DNA of 42,636 nt, taken from contig JADKEF010000005.1 in NCBI GenBank assembly GCA_016718135.1, positions 1-42,636 of the forward strand. Direction: 5' to 3'. A program made the translations under genes and the position numbers. Positions 17,776-28,877 of this stretch are shown piece after piece. This DNA comes from Acidobacteriota bacterium. GTDB lineage: Bacteria > Acidobacteriota > Blastocatellia > Pyrinomonadales > Pyrinomonadaceae. Every line of letters starts with the position of its first letter. Positions within the stretch are counted from its first letter, which is position 1. The notes beneath the pieces are model-generated. The model was not told where the DNA came from. It did not search any database and saw nothing but the letters and a program-made list of their open reading frames with translations.

Positions 17776-18457
17776 AATAGTTGAGGTTCTCGGGCGAGAG
17801 ATCGGTTAGCAGATGCCACCGCTTCGCTGGTTCCGGCCTTCTGACTGCAAGCCAGCGTCTTTCGGCATTTGTGATTGTTTCGTTGCAAAGCGTTTCTTCG
17901 CGCACCAGAAGCGACCTCTCAAGTTCGGATTCGCATCGTAGAAGCTTGTCCACCGTAAGGCTATCGCCTCGAAAGGAAGCAATGCTGCGAGCTACCTCCG
18001 TTATAAAGCCAAGCCGGTTTTGCAGATCGTACGCCTTCGCAACCTTTGTCAGACTTGCCCACTCCATGTCCGGAAAAGTTAGAACGACCCACGGCAGGGC
18101 CTCGACCACCCGAGCATCCCGCTTCGGCGAATTCAGGGCCGCAAGGAGCAAAACCGCCGGGTTCTTGGGCCGCGTACGTTTAAGGTGCGAGAAGCCCCGG
18201 TAACCCAAGCCGCCAATATGGGACGCAAGCTGATCGTCCGAGATCGGACGCACATTCGGGAGCCGAAGATCTATCGGTATTTTGGTCGGAGCGAGTTCAA
18301 AAAATCTGACTGCCTTTTCTCACAAGGTTTTCGGTAAGCGGCCGTTTCCCCGCCTCCAACAGGGAAAGGTACGTTTGCGACACTCCAAGTGCATGAGCCG
18401 TCTCAAGCTGTGTCCGCTTTTTTTCTTTCGATAGCTACTCAACTGCCTACCTGTCAT
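17768..18457 (-). pseudogene. XRE-type regulator, HTH part frameshifted (copy 2)
   Basis: The open frame 18253-17768 (161 residues) encodes the regulator's C-terminal domain (HIGGLGYRGFSHLKRTRPKN, ALPWVVLTFPDMEWASLTKV, ending LTDLSPENLNYYV). The HTH part lies upstream, from ATG 18457, but slips frame in a T-run near 18416-18425 and again near 18290-18310. In the other frame it reads QLETAHALGVSQTYLSLLEA as in copy 1. Copy 2 thus has the better C-terminus and copy 1 the intact HTH. Given the general slip rate, the break may be technical. It overlaps the nucleotidyltransferase start, consistent with a two-gene operon. Confidence 0.65.
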
Positions 18458-18493
18458 GGTGTCACCACATTTATTGTAATGTATTCAGTCATT

Positions 18494-18513
18494 ATATTAC
18501 AATCATGTAATAT
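18494..18513. promoter_or_regulatory. Palindromic operator of XRE regulator, copy 2
   Basis: ATATTACA-ATCA-TGTAATAT, the same 8-bp arms as at 2529-2548 with a different 4-base centre, at the matching position upstream of the regulator. Conservation of both arms in two diverged copies supports a protein-binding site. A half-site (ATTGTAATG) lies a few bases closer to the start. Confidence 0.65.
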
Positions 18514-18691
18514 GCTGTTGCTGCTTTACACTAAGTCGGTGCGCGGTAATGACGTTGTGACTATTGTTCTTTTTAGATAACTGCTGTATGCCGTAGTAAG
18601 GCCTTGCTACGTTAATTGGGACATAGTTCCGCACAGTAACGCATGCACTCCTAAAGTAACTTAGATCTGCTTAGGTATACTTTAAGACGTT

Positions 18692-18723
18692 AAAGTAAAC
18701 TAGGAAATATTTAAGTTTACTTT
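18692..18723. repeat. 10-bp inverted repeat, AAAGTAAACT type
   Basis: AAAGTAAACT (18692-18701) and AGTTTACTTT (18714-18723) are perfect inverted copies 12 bases apart. Related ACTTTAAG and TAAAGTAA words lie just to the left and right. The clustering suggests a multi-site operator or a replication/transfer-type element, but no partner protein is identified. Confidence 0.5.
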
Positions 18724-18760
18724 AAGTCCTTCTTCGCATTGTCTCTGCATTCTCAAGATT

Positions 18761-18785
18761 ATTCTCCGCATCGAATGCGGAGAAT
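18761..18785. repeat. Perfect 11-bp hairpin
   Basis: ATTCTCCGCAT-CGA-ATGCGGAGAAT. The stem is perfect and GC-containing, but no T-run follows on either strand, so it is not a standard terminator. The word ATCTCCGC recurs about 15 bp further right. Confidence 0.55.
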
Positions 18786-19033
18786 AAGAAGGTTAATCTC
18801 CGCGAGTCCTATATAGTCCGTCATTGGGTCGGTATTTCGGCGTCAATCCTTCACGAGTCGAGCAAGATAGCACGACCGCTACACTTTAGAGCGATATATA
18901 GATTACGGATGCAGGCAACTGGGAAATTCCCCACCGATTTATTACGCGGTAGCTCTAAGGCATTTCCTCAAGCTCATCTATGTCACGGGTCATTCGGCAT
19001 TAGGTTGGCGAGCATTCCTTAGTCTTGAGTTCC

Positions 19034-19255
19034 CTATCTTAAGTTGAAAGATCTTAGTTCCTCCGGATTTGGTTCCGTTTCCGAGCCTGAAAAATGCAAT
19101 CGAATTATGTCCTTCGAGCTTCTAATAGCGTCACCTCGCTCTTCCGTGGCGGCTAAGGAAAGATTGGTCAGCAATTCCAGAGCAAGACAGCTTCTCGTAA
19201 GATCAACGACACTTAGCTCGGCCTCTCGCAGTTTTTTCTGTTGTAATACCACCAA
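19034..19255 (-). CDS. Small hypothetical protein after narK
   Basis: 73-residue frame overlapping the last 43 bases of the second narK. Beyond the overlap it reads LREAELSVVDLTRSCLALEL-LTNLSLAATEERGDAIRSSK, helical and charged with no membrane segment. It could be a small downstream gene, or a C-terminal extension of NarK if a frame slip exists near 19215. No family is recognised. Confidence 0.3.
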   Translation of the reverse strand: MVVLQQKKLREAELSVVDLTRSCLALELLTNLSLAATEERGDAIRSSKDIIRLHFSGSETEPNPEELRSFNLR

Positions 19256-20006
19256 TTAATAAAGGTGGCAGCTACAAAAAATACGGTTAAGCCAATAAAG
19301 AATGAATCGACGGTTCCGGTCGCCGAAAGTACTGTGCTGATCAACATCGAGAATATGAATGGGCCGTAAGCAGCGACGGCTGCCGTCCAACCTATAACGC
19401 CCGCAGCCTGTCGCGGATTGTGTCCGAAAATGATCGGAAATTGACGAAATGTTGCGGCATTGCCCATTCCAGTAAAGAAAAAGAGGTCAGCATAAGCGTC
19501 ACAAATAGTCCGAACTGATCAACCGAGGTCGGTGCAAAGAGACCCAACGCGATCATTGCCGTCGTTCCGGTAATTAGGGCTATCCCACATATCGTAGTCA
19601 AGATCGCTCCGCCGACCTTGTCCGCTACAAACCCAAATAGCACTCGGCTGGCCGATCCAATAAGAGGCCCCCAAAATGCATATTTGAGCGGATCCGGCGG
19701 GTTAGGAAAGCCTCCATATAGAATTTTGATGAGCAAGGGAACGCTGCTGCGAGACCCGAGAGAAACCTCCGAAGGTCATGAGGTAAGTAACTGTGCAAAA
19801 CCAGGTGTGCTTGTCTTTGAAGATATCTAGCTGTTCGGTGAACGACGCTTTGATCGGCACCTGCCCGCAACAACATCCAGGCCAAGATGCCCATGATGAT
19901 CAATAGGGAACGTACCAGAATGCTGCATTCTGCAGCCATATCGAATTTGATCCCGTGACTGCCTTGGTATTTGGATCGATCGTTTGGATCGTCTGCGAAC
20001 CACCGA
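19213..20006 (-). CDS. narK: NarK nitrate/nitrite transporter 2, C-terminal part (frameshifted)
   Basis: Continuation of the transporter that starts at 20555, in several frames: GSNSIWLQNAAFWYVPY near 19915, LIIMGILAWMLLRAGADQS near 19860, LLIKILYGGFPNPPDPLKYA then FWGPLIGSASRVLFGFVADK near 19650, and NAATFRQFPIIFGHNPRQAA then TAAVAAYGPFIFSMLISTVL to the stop at 19213 (FINWWYYNRKNCERPS). The helices and the GRVLFG/FVADKVGG-type loop fit the second half of an NNP-family porter. Joined with the N-terminal part it gives about 447 residues. Confidence 0.8.
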
Positions 20007-20555
20007 TCATCGCAAAGTGATGATCATAGGTGTCGCGAATTGAGCGAGACTTACGCCAAAGTTGCCAATTCCGGCCTGAATGCCCAATGCCGTGCCCTGC
20101 AATCGCTTTGGAAAGAACACGCTCGTGCTGGGCATGTAGGACGAAAAGTCGCCACCTCCAAACCCGGCAGAAAATGCCAAAACCATAAACAACCAGAACG
20201 GAGTCTCCGGATTCATTATCGCGAAACCTAGTCCGATGCATGGGATCAGTTTTAGAAATGTGGCGATGGTTACGATCTTTCGCGTGCCGAAGATAGGCAG
20301 TAAAAACGTATGGATTATTCGCAGCGTTCCGCCCGCAAGACCCGGCATCGCTGCGAGCCAGAAGAGCTGTGAGGTGGAAAATTTAAAGCCGATCCCGGGC
20401 AGTTTGACGACGATAGCGCTCATCATAAACCACGTCGCGAATGAAAGCGTTAGCGTTATCGTTGTGACGATCAGTGTCCGCCAGGCGATCTTGCTTCCGG
20501 TTGTTTGCCAAAAATCAGCATCTTCGGGGGTCCATTTTTCTAACCAGGCTGACAT
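20007..20555 (-). CDS. narK: NarK nitrate/nitrite transporter 2, N-terminal part
   Basis: MFS transporter of the nitrate/nitrite porter family. After a soluble N-terminus (MSAWLEKWTPEDADFWQTTG) come helices 1-5. The nitrate signature is clear: GFGGGDFSSYMPSTSVFFPK followed by RLQGTALGIQAGIGNFGVSL. The start lies 12 bp after the stop of the preceding narK, so the two are co-transcribed, as in NarK1/NarK2 pairs where one member is a proton symporter and the other a nitrate/nitrite antiporter. Which role belongs to which copy cannot be told here. The frame breaks near 20010. Confidence 0.87.
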   Translation of the reverse strand: MSAWLEKWTPEDADFWQTTGSKIAWRTLIVTTITLTLSFATWFMMSAIVVKLPGIGFKFSTSQLFWLAAMPGLAGGTLRIIHTFLLPIFGTRKIVTIATFLKLIPCIGLGFAIMNPETPFWLFMVLAFSAGFGGGDFSSYMPSTSVFFPKRLQGTALGIQAGIGNFGVSLAQFATPMIITLR

Positions 20556-20566
20556 AAAGTTTTTCC

Positions 20567-21451
20567 TTAATCCTCAATTTTCTTCATCAGATCAGGCTGC
20601 TGTTCGTGCATCATTTTCTGGATTACCCGGTGCATCCAGATCAAACAGACTGCTGAAAGAACCAGCATCATCATCCACGAACTCGTCCAGAGCCCCGTAC
20701 TGTCGAGCAAATAACCAAAAATGATCGGGCTGACAAAACCGCCAAGGCCGCCGAGCACACCAACCATGCCGCCGACAACGCCAACTTCCTCGGGAAAATA
20801 TTCAGGTATGTGTTTGTATACAACCTTGCCGACGCCCCAGACAATACCCAGAAACATCACGATCCCGGCGAATATCCACATTGGCCTGAAAAAAGATCTT
20901 GGTGGTCCCTTTCGCCAGCAGTTCTTTTCGTTTTACTTCCTGTCCGATCTGTACAACGGGTTCCTGCCATATCTCTTTTGTAGGGAAGATAAGCATTTGG
21001 TCTTGTTCGACCGAGCCCGTTTCCTTCTTGGCATTGACCTGATATCTTTTGCCGTCCACAGTGACAGAATCAGCGTCGACACCTGTTACAACGCCATCAC
21101 GTTCGGCTACGACCCCCTTGCCCGGTGACGATATTTCCATTTTGGGGATTATCAACAGAGCGGATAGTAGTAACGACAGGCCGAGGACGCCATACATCAC
21201 TTTTCGACCGCCAAAACGATCGCTCAGCCAGCCGCCGAACGCCCTGATAACACCTGAGGAAAGCTGAATAGTGCGGCCAGCAGCCCGGCTGTAACCAACG
21301 GCAAATAATAGACGTTTACAAAATAGGGGACGAGCCATTGCGAAAAAGCGACAAAGCAGCCAAAAACAAGAAAATAGTACAGTCCCGAATCGCCACACGC
21401 GAATATTCTTGAGAGGGGCGAGTTGTTCGGCAAAAAGTCTTCGCAACCCAC
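20567..21451 (-). CDS. narK: NarK-type transporter 1, C-terminal part with inserted barrel domain (frameshifted)
   Basis: Second half of the MFS protein beginning at 22095. Helical parts are FLVFGCFVAFSQWLVPYFVN, VIRAFGGWLSDRFGGRKVMY then GLSLLLSALLIIPKM, and, after a slip near 20885, MWIFAGIVMFLGIVWGVGKV to LMKKIED. Between two membrane segments lies a soluble insert of about 75 residues (ERDGVVTGVDADSVTVDGKR ... EPVVQIGQEVKRKELLAKGT). Its pattern resembles the sandwich-barrel region of RNA polymerase beta (RDGVV-x-VD ... V-x2-G-x2-V-x-K). That resemblance is my reading, not a search result. Confidence 0.8.
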
Positions 21452-22095
21452 AGCGGCTTCTTATTTGTCGTCGCCAAAAAGAAAACTACACCCGTAACCG
21501 CGAGGACCGCCGCATAGGCTACCGGTAATCTGCGCCAGGCTTCGATGTCCGAACCGTTTGCTGTAAACGTGTTGAGTAATGTCGGAGCTACAAGAGTAGT
21601 GATGGCCGAACCGGCATTTCCGGCGCCGAAGATGCCGAGGGCAAACCCTTGCTTTGACCTCGGGAACCAGACCGAGGTGTAGGCAATGCCGATCGAAAAG
21701 CTCACACCGACAAGCCCAAATCCGAAACTACACAGAGCGAAACCAGTAAATGAATCAACCTTTGAAAGAAGAAACATTGGGACCGCACAGAGGAGCAAGG
21801 TCGTAGTCATAACTGGTTTGCCACCGAACTTGTCTGTGAGCATACCCGCAGGCAGTCGAAAAATTGAGCCTGCAAGGACCGGAATTCCCAACAGCCATCC
21901 GATCTCGGAGGCGGTCCATTTGTAGACTTGGTTTACCGAAAGAAAAGTAACAAGAACGCCGTTTAACATCCACGCCGAAAAACATACGGTGAACGCGAGT
22001 GTATTTAATATCAGTATCCGGATTGCCCCAGGAGGCGTGCTCGTTTCCATAAACGCAAAGAACTTCGCAAAGAATGCGGACAAATCGCCGCACAA
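21316..22095 (-). CDS. narK: NarK-type nitrate/nitrite transporter 1, N-terminal part
   Basis: MFS helices 1-7 in one frame: ILILNTLAFTVCFSAWMLNG, WLLGIPVLAGSIFRLPAGML-TDKFGGKP and the porter signature SIGIAYTSVWFPRSKQGFAL-GIFGAGNAGSA. The start is uncertain: the frame opens at TTG 22095, and ATG 22047 (METSTPPGAIRIL) is an alternative. Residues after NKKPLWVAK are out of frame and the protein continues from 21451. It follows nrfA by about 80 bp on the same strand. Nitrate/nitrite uptake or nitrite export is the expected role. Confidence 0.85.
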   Translation of the reverse strand: MCGDLSAFFAKFFAFMETSTPPGAIRILILNTLAFTVCFSAWMLNGVLVTFLSVNQVYKWTASEIGWLLGIPVLAGSIFRLPAGMLTDKFGGKPVMTTTLLLCAVPMFLLSKVDSFTGFALCSFGFGLVGVSFSIGIAYTSVWFPRSKQGFALGIFGAGNAGSAITTLVAPTLLNTFTANGSDIEAWRRLPVAYAAVLAVTGVVFFLATTNKKPLWVAKTFCRTTRPSQEYSRVAIRDCTIFLFLAALSLFRNGSSPIL

Positions 22096-22172
22096 AGGTA
22101 ATGGTCTAATACCGTGTCCCTTCTTTGTCCCTTAGAACGTCTCTAAACCACTCTCGGTATCGTATGAAGAAA

Positions 22173-23609
22173 TCAGTGCGCGGCAGCTGTAGCGAGCATA
22201 GTTTTTCCATTTTTAAGCGACAGTTGCCCTTGGCGTGTAAAATTCACAGATTCGCCTAAGATCCTTACCGCCTCGGCGGGAGCGTGAAAACCCATTGAGT
22301 TTTCGGCCTCGACAAAATCGAGATAAAACTGTGCTTTCCGCTGAAAGTCTCGTGCCGCTGCGAGGTCTTCGTCTGTGGCGCCCCTTTCCTTCGCTTTCCT
22401 AAGATCGTCAATGAGCTGCACAAGAGCGTCCATGGCAATGTTTCGCATATTGAAAGTGCGTTCCTGGATCGCCTCGGCCCGGAATTTGAGCTCCGCTTCG
22501 CTCGTACTGTGACAAGTTTGGCAGCTCTGGCTAATGTTCAGGAGCGGGCTCCGAACATGATGGTCGCTGATTTTCATTGCCCCTTCACGTTTATACGGCA
22601 TGTGACAATCGGCACAGGAAACACCTGCCCTTGAGTGAATTCCCTGGTTGAACATCTCAAATTCAGGGTGTTGAGCTTTCAGAACTTCGGCTCCAGTTTG
22701 CTTGTGTGACCAATCTTTGTGTTTTACCTCATCATAGTAGGCCATAATGTTTTCGACTTTTAGCCCCTTTTCCCAAGGATAGGTCAACTGCTTATCGGCT
22801 CCCTTGAAATAGTATTCTACGTGGCACTGACCGCAGACGTAGCTCCGCATTTCCTGCCGAGTTGCATCACGATTTACATCATAATTTTGGATCCCTTGAG
22901 ACGCCTTATACGCTTTTATCCCGTCCATGAATGCGGGCCTGGTAATTCGTAATGCCATCGTTTGTGAATCGTGGCAGTCTATACAAGCAACCGGGTGTGA
23001 AATTTCTTTCTTTGCTTCAAAATACGGCAGTTTGTTGAGTGCTTGAAACCCAGCTACGATGTCGCCACCTCCGAGTTTCTTGTAAGCAGCGTACGCGGAG
23101 GCGTGACAATTAATACAACTACCAGGCTGTTTAACAACATTCTGCCTTTCAGTAAACATCTGGTCTTCCAGCATGAAAGCGTGGCCCCGCTCTTCTCGAA
23201 AGTCGACAGCAAAAGCATAGCCATCCCACATCGTTTTTAATCGAGGGTCCTCTTCCAGGCGCGACTGGGCTACCATCGATCGCGGGTCAGAGTCCTTTGG
23301 CGTTTTGTGAACCGCTTCACTACCGCCAAAACGAGTTCGTACCTGATCGACGGTCTTTTTGTAACCATCATACTGGAGAGGAAAATTCTTACCCCAGACC
23401 TCTGGGTCGGTCGTATCGTCGGTCAATTCAACCACACGAAAAAAAGGGTTCTTAGCCTCATTTTTCCGCTCAAGAATATTTGTTAGAAGCCCAAGGCCAA
23501 GAATGGCCGCGGCAAACGCTAGAAACGCGACCGATACCACGACCTTTCCTCCGTACAACCTCGATTTGGCCGGTGCTTTATTAGACACCGTGTTTTCTTC
23601 GTTTTCCAT
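22173..23609 (-). CDS. nrfA: Pentaheme cytochrome c nitrite reductase (ammonia-forming)
   Basis: Complete, 478 residues, unbroken, preceded by AGGAGAAGG. Residues 21-45 form an uncleaved anchor or signal. Five heme sites appear in order: CINCH (165-169), CIDCH (209-213), CGQCH (259-263), CADCH (332-336) and CQTCH (363-367). KAQH at 311-314 is the KxQH motif between hemes 3 and 4. NrfA reduces nitrite to ammonium with six electrons at the first heme, normally attached by CxxCK; here that site is CxxCH, a variant known from some NrfA lineages. NrfH is directly upstream and supplies electrons from the quinol pool. Together they give dissimilatory nitrate reduction to ammonium. Confidence 0.95.
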   Translation of the reverse strand: MENEENTVSNKAPAKSRLYGGKVVVSVAFLAFAAAILGLGLLTNILERKNEAKNPFFRVVELTDDTTDPEVWGKNFPLQYDGYKKTVDQVRTRFGGSEAVHKTPKDSDPRSMVAQSRLEEDPRLKTMWDGYAFAVDFREERGHAFMLEDQMFTERQNVVKQPGSCINCHASAYAAYKKLGGGDIVAGFQALNKLPYFEAKKEISHPVACIDCHDSQTMALRITRPAFMDGIKAYKASQGIQNYDVNRDATRQEMRSYVCGQCHVEYYFKGADKQLTYPWEKGLKVENIMAYYDEVKHKDWSHKQTGAEVLKAQHPEFEMFNQGIHSRAGVSCADCHMPYKREGAMKISDHHVRSPLLNISQSCQTCHSTSEAELKFRAEAIQERTFNMRNIAMDALVQLIDDLRKAKERGATDEDLAAARDFQRKAQFYLDFVEAENSMGFHAPAEAVRILGESVNFTRQGQLSLKNGKTMLATAAAH

Positions 23610-23645
23610 GCTACCTTCTCCTAGTATTACAACTGAGCCAATTTT

Positions 23646-24096
23646 TTAATGTAAGTGCCCCACTGAACGATGGCACCTGAGACAGGACACCTCATCCGTA
23701 TGCTTTTTATCTAATGAAACTGTTATTGCATCAACCATATTCTGATGACAGTGCCGACAGGATTCTTCGGTGATCTGCCGGCTTCGCTCGGTCAACTGAA
23801 TCGGTTCATGAAAAGTATTAGTGGTGAAATAATAGGAATGCCAAAAGCCGTTCGAGGCTTTGGTCATATATTTTCCAACGGTATCGTGGGGCGTGTGACA
23901 ATCATTACAGGTCGCGACGTTCTTATGGCTACCCTTCCTCTGCCAACCATCAAATTGTTCATTCATGATGTGGCAATTAAGCAGTTTCAGGGTCGTTCGA
24001 AGATACGAATATCCTTGGCGTACACAAAGGTGTAAACCCCGATCGCAAGTGCTCCGCCTACCGCGATGCCTAAAACGGCTAGTTTTAAGAATTGAA
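23646..24096 (-). CDS. nrfH: NrfH-type tetraheme cytochrome c, quinol dehydrogenase (frameshifted)
   Basis: The open frame from 23966 (MNEQFDGWQRKGSHKNVATC) holds three CxxCH sites: CNDCH, CRHCH and CLRCH. Upstream, in another frame, is the single anchor helix (FLKLAVLGIAVGGALAIGVY-TFVYAKD). Between them a NDPETCLNCHIM-like stretch, the first heme site, is broken by two missing bases in short homopolymers near 23980. The assembled protein is about 150 residues, right for NrfH, which oxidises menaquinol and passes electrons to NrfA. No ATG fits the beginning; GGGAGG lies just before the TM frame, so the start near 24096 is approximate. Confidence 0.85.
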
Positions 24097-24098
24097 GG

Positions 24099-24350
24099 TT
24101 AATAGCGTCTACCTCCCTCGCCGGCGGGGCGCCACCACAGAAAGATGCTCAGAGCGATCAGCCAGCATATTCCCGATGCAATAACGAGCGGTGCCAACTG
24201 CCCATACGACTGAGCAAGAGCCGCCTCGACCGCTGCCGATAGGATCCAGAGCTGAGCCACGTTGATCATTACAAGCATCGCGAGCCGGGCCTGCCAAACG
24301 GCGGCAAGTCCGCGGCTCTGGGGTCTTCTCGGCTTGGCGTTATCCTTCAT
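24099..24350 (-). CDS. Small membrane protein in the nitrate operon
   Basis: 83 residues when started at ATG 24350, which overlaps the Rieske stop as ATGA. An in-frame start at 24377 would lie inside the Rieske gene. Two membrane helices are evident: LAMLVMINVAQLWILSAAVE and LAPLVIASGICWLIALSIFL. A basic N-terminus suggests an N-in topology. Tight packing between the Rieske gene and nrfH suggests a subunit or assembly factor of the membrane complex. I do not recognise the family with certainty. Confidence 0.7.
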   Translation of the reverse strand: MKDNAKPRRPQSRGLAAVWQARLAMLVMINVAQLWILSAAVEAALAQSYGQLAPLVIASGICWLIALSIFLWWRPAGEGGRRY

Positions 24351-24922
24351 TGCCACGCACCTCTCTTTTGACTGCAAAATCTCACCATTGATCGTCTCAG
24401 CTCAATTCTGTCGAGCGGACGCGGCGGCGGGCACAATACCTCGCCCGTCTTGGAGCTAAAACCACCATTGTGACACGGGCATTCGAGACGGTCGTTTGCT
24501 TGTGAATAGTAGACCGGGCAGGACAGATGCGTGCATTTCTGCCCAAAGGCAGCGTAGGTGCCGTCGGTGCCGCGTATCAGGATCGCGGTATCTTCCTCCG
24601 AGGGGTACGCGAAATTCAAGGCTGATCCGGGTTCGATGGTCATTGCACCATCGATCTTCGCTGGCGTAAAGGTCTTTGGCGATCGGGCATCATATGCAGA
24701 TTTCCCTGCAAATCCAGCCGCTCCCAGAAATAGTGCACTCGACGTCAAAAAGAGAAAGTTGCAGAACTCCCGCCTTGTAACCTGAGCTTCGCTGTCTCGC
24801 TCGTAAGGGAACTCGGCCTGAAACGGAGCCGACGCTGAGCGGACATTTACTTCATCCGATATTTCATTATCTGCAGCTAATATCTTGTTAATCGTCTCTT
24901 GATGGAATGTTTTAGAATTCAT
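24347..24922 (-). CDS. Rieske [2Fe-2S] protein
   Basis: 191 residues. An N-terminal soluble part is followed by an anchor or Tat-like segment (TRREFCNFLFLTSSALFLGA-AGFAG, about residues 48-73). The Rieske fold follows with cluster motifs CTHLSC and CPCHNGGF, giving the two Cys plus two His ligands, and the usual PPPRPLDRIEL end. It transfers electrons at the membrane, probably from quinol oxidation to the ferredoxin/molybdopterin module. Its start overlaps the end of the ferredoxin gene by 11 bases and its stop overlaps the next gene, so these genes are translationally coupled. Confidence 0.9.
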   Translation of the reverse strand: MNSKTFHQETINKILAADNEISDEVNVRSASAPFQAEFPYERDSEAQVTRREFCNFLFLTSSALFLGAAGFAGKSAYDARSPKTFTPAKIDGAMTIEPGSALNFAYPSEEDTAILIRGTDGTYAAFGQKCTHLSCPVYYSQANDRLECPCHNGGFSSKTGEVLCPPPRPLDRIELRRSMVRFCSQKRGAWQ

Positions 24923-25559
24923 TGCTCTTATCCGATTCCTCCACTTGAGTGTCTAGCCACGATTCTTCGCTTACGTGAGCTCCGTCAAGAGCTATCTGCC
25001 CCTCGAAAACGCCGCACCCGTCGACGCTTACCTCATCAGCATCAGTCGGCAGCATCATGTAGACTTTTGTCTTAACGCTTTGATTGCCAAAAACGTGAGC
25101 ATTGACGGGCTTAGTTCTACGTAGCGGAACGATCTGTTCATAAGTGCCGAACGATATTGCTCCTGTCGGACAGACGCCTTACAATTGGCTTGAGTCCCTC
25201 GCTTGTGCGGTCGCCAACACATATCGCATTTCATCTGAAGGTGCATCGCGGAATTGTATTTCGGAACACCGAATGGGCACGCGTTCACGCAATTACGACA
25301 ATCAAGACAGCGTGGTTTTAGCGCTGACATGACCACACCATCCTCATTTTGCTTGATCGCATCCGCCGGGCAGACCAGGGCACAAGTCGGCTCTTCGCAG
25401 TGCATACATATGGTGGGCATGGTAGCGGTCGTCCTGCTGCGGTCGATATAGTCAACAAAGATCATCGAGTAACCCTTGTGTGGAACACTCGCGGCACGCA
25501 GCTACACAGGACCCACATCCTAAGCATCGCTGCGGATCGATAAACATCGTTTCATTCAT
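24912..25559 (-). CDS. Four-cluster [4Fe-4S] ferredoxin subunit (NrfC/DmsB-like), frameshifted
   Basis: Starts at ATG 25559 (MNETMFIDPQRCLGCGSCVA). After a slip near 25470 it continues TICMHCEEPTCALVCPADAI, CLDCRNCVNACPFGVPKYN and CDMCWRR. After another near 25180 it reads CPTGAISFGTYEQIVPLRRT and ends QVEESDKSNEF at 24912. Four cysteine groups give four cubane clusters, as in the electron-transfer subunits of DMSO-reductase-family enzymes. The tail of about 60 residues after the last cluster is longer than in NrfC. It lies directly after the molybdopterin subunit and would carry electrons to it. Confidence 0.85.
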
Positions 25560-25629
25560 GCTCTATTTTCCTTTCTGCACTTCATTTTGCGACGTTCCTT
25601 TTCGCACCTCGCCTAGTATCGGTAGCTCT

Positions 25630-27685
<2,056 letters not shown>

Positions 27686-28877
27686 CTTGTCGACTTTTCG
27701 TTCGGCTCCAACCGCCTATCGGCTCATCGTGCAAATGAGGGCCGAAACGATCAATGATACTTGCGAGATTCTCAACTTTGACATTATTTGCTATTCGCTG
27801 TCGGCGTGAGCCGTGAAAGACCTTATCGGGGCGATCCATTAGGACGGAGTATGCAAGGCCCCGCATTACACGTTTGCAACGCGGACAATAATCCTGCAAC
27901 TTCTCACCATTTTCCATTGTGTAGTCAAACCCGACTTTTTCGACGACGCTCTTCAGATCGCCGAGCCACATGACAGATGCGAATTCTACGCCGCACCGCC
28001 GACATTTTGCCTGCTCCATTTCTTTCGCTCGCTGTTGATAGAGCTCAACGCCGATCGATGCCGGACGCTGAACAATATGAAAAAGCTTGCCGAAAGGTAG
28101 GAAGAAAAGCGTCATTATCACTATCGCTTGATGTGTCAGGGCAATGAACGAGTACATATAACCACCGAAATATGTGCTCGATGCCGTTAGCATAAGCCCC
28201 GAAACGCAGATCGAGATCAATAAAAGGTGGGGAACAAAATCCAAAGAAATTGCTGGACCGCTATCGCTCCGCGGTCTTTTAAGCGGCGATGGATCGCAAT
28301 AGCACAGCCCGCGAGGACCAATGAGAGCAGTAAAATTAAGAGCCTTAAAGGTGAAAAAAGCTAGTACGCTGTGGACGTCCATCGACTGCATTGGAAAGCC
28401 GAATACGTAGGCCTTGTAGCCTGTCTCGCTCTCAAGTTTGAAATGTATCCAGCCCCAAACAAGCGGGAATGTGATGGCCGCTGACAAAATACAGCCCCAC
28501 ATGATCAGAAAATGCATCAGCCATCTTGATTTGGCCCTTTTGAAGATAAACTTCTGGGCGAGCATATTTATGCCTACCGTTTTTGTAGCGTCTAGTGTAT
28601 TGCGTGCAAATTTCTTTCGCTGGAAAAATAGCTTCAACCCTCTAGAAAAATATGCTCGCGTCGCCGGACGCTGAAGCCAAAGTGCATAGCGGAAAAAGAT
28701 CGCACCGATCGCGACGATACTTGCGATCAGATATCCGAATAGCGCCGAATCGAAATGCTCAAGATTTCGGGAACCGACAATGACAAGTGCCGTCAGAGCC
28801 ATTGAGGCCCCGAGCCCGATCAAGGTTGGGTTGCGATAGTTAATCGAAGTAGCTGGCTTGGTGTTTTCGATGGGCAT

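Larger units (their letters stand above)
18514..19033. other. Intergenic stretch rich in inverted repeats
   Basis: About 500 bp of lower-GC DNA between the regulator promoter and the nitrate locus. No gene is supported. It holds the two dyads annotated separately (18692-18723 and 18761-18785) and several copies of TAAAGT/ACTTTA near 18650-18725. The right part (about 18930-19020) shows no recognised element. Confidence 0.5.
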
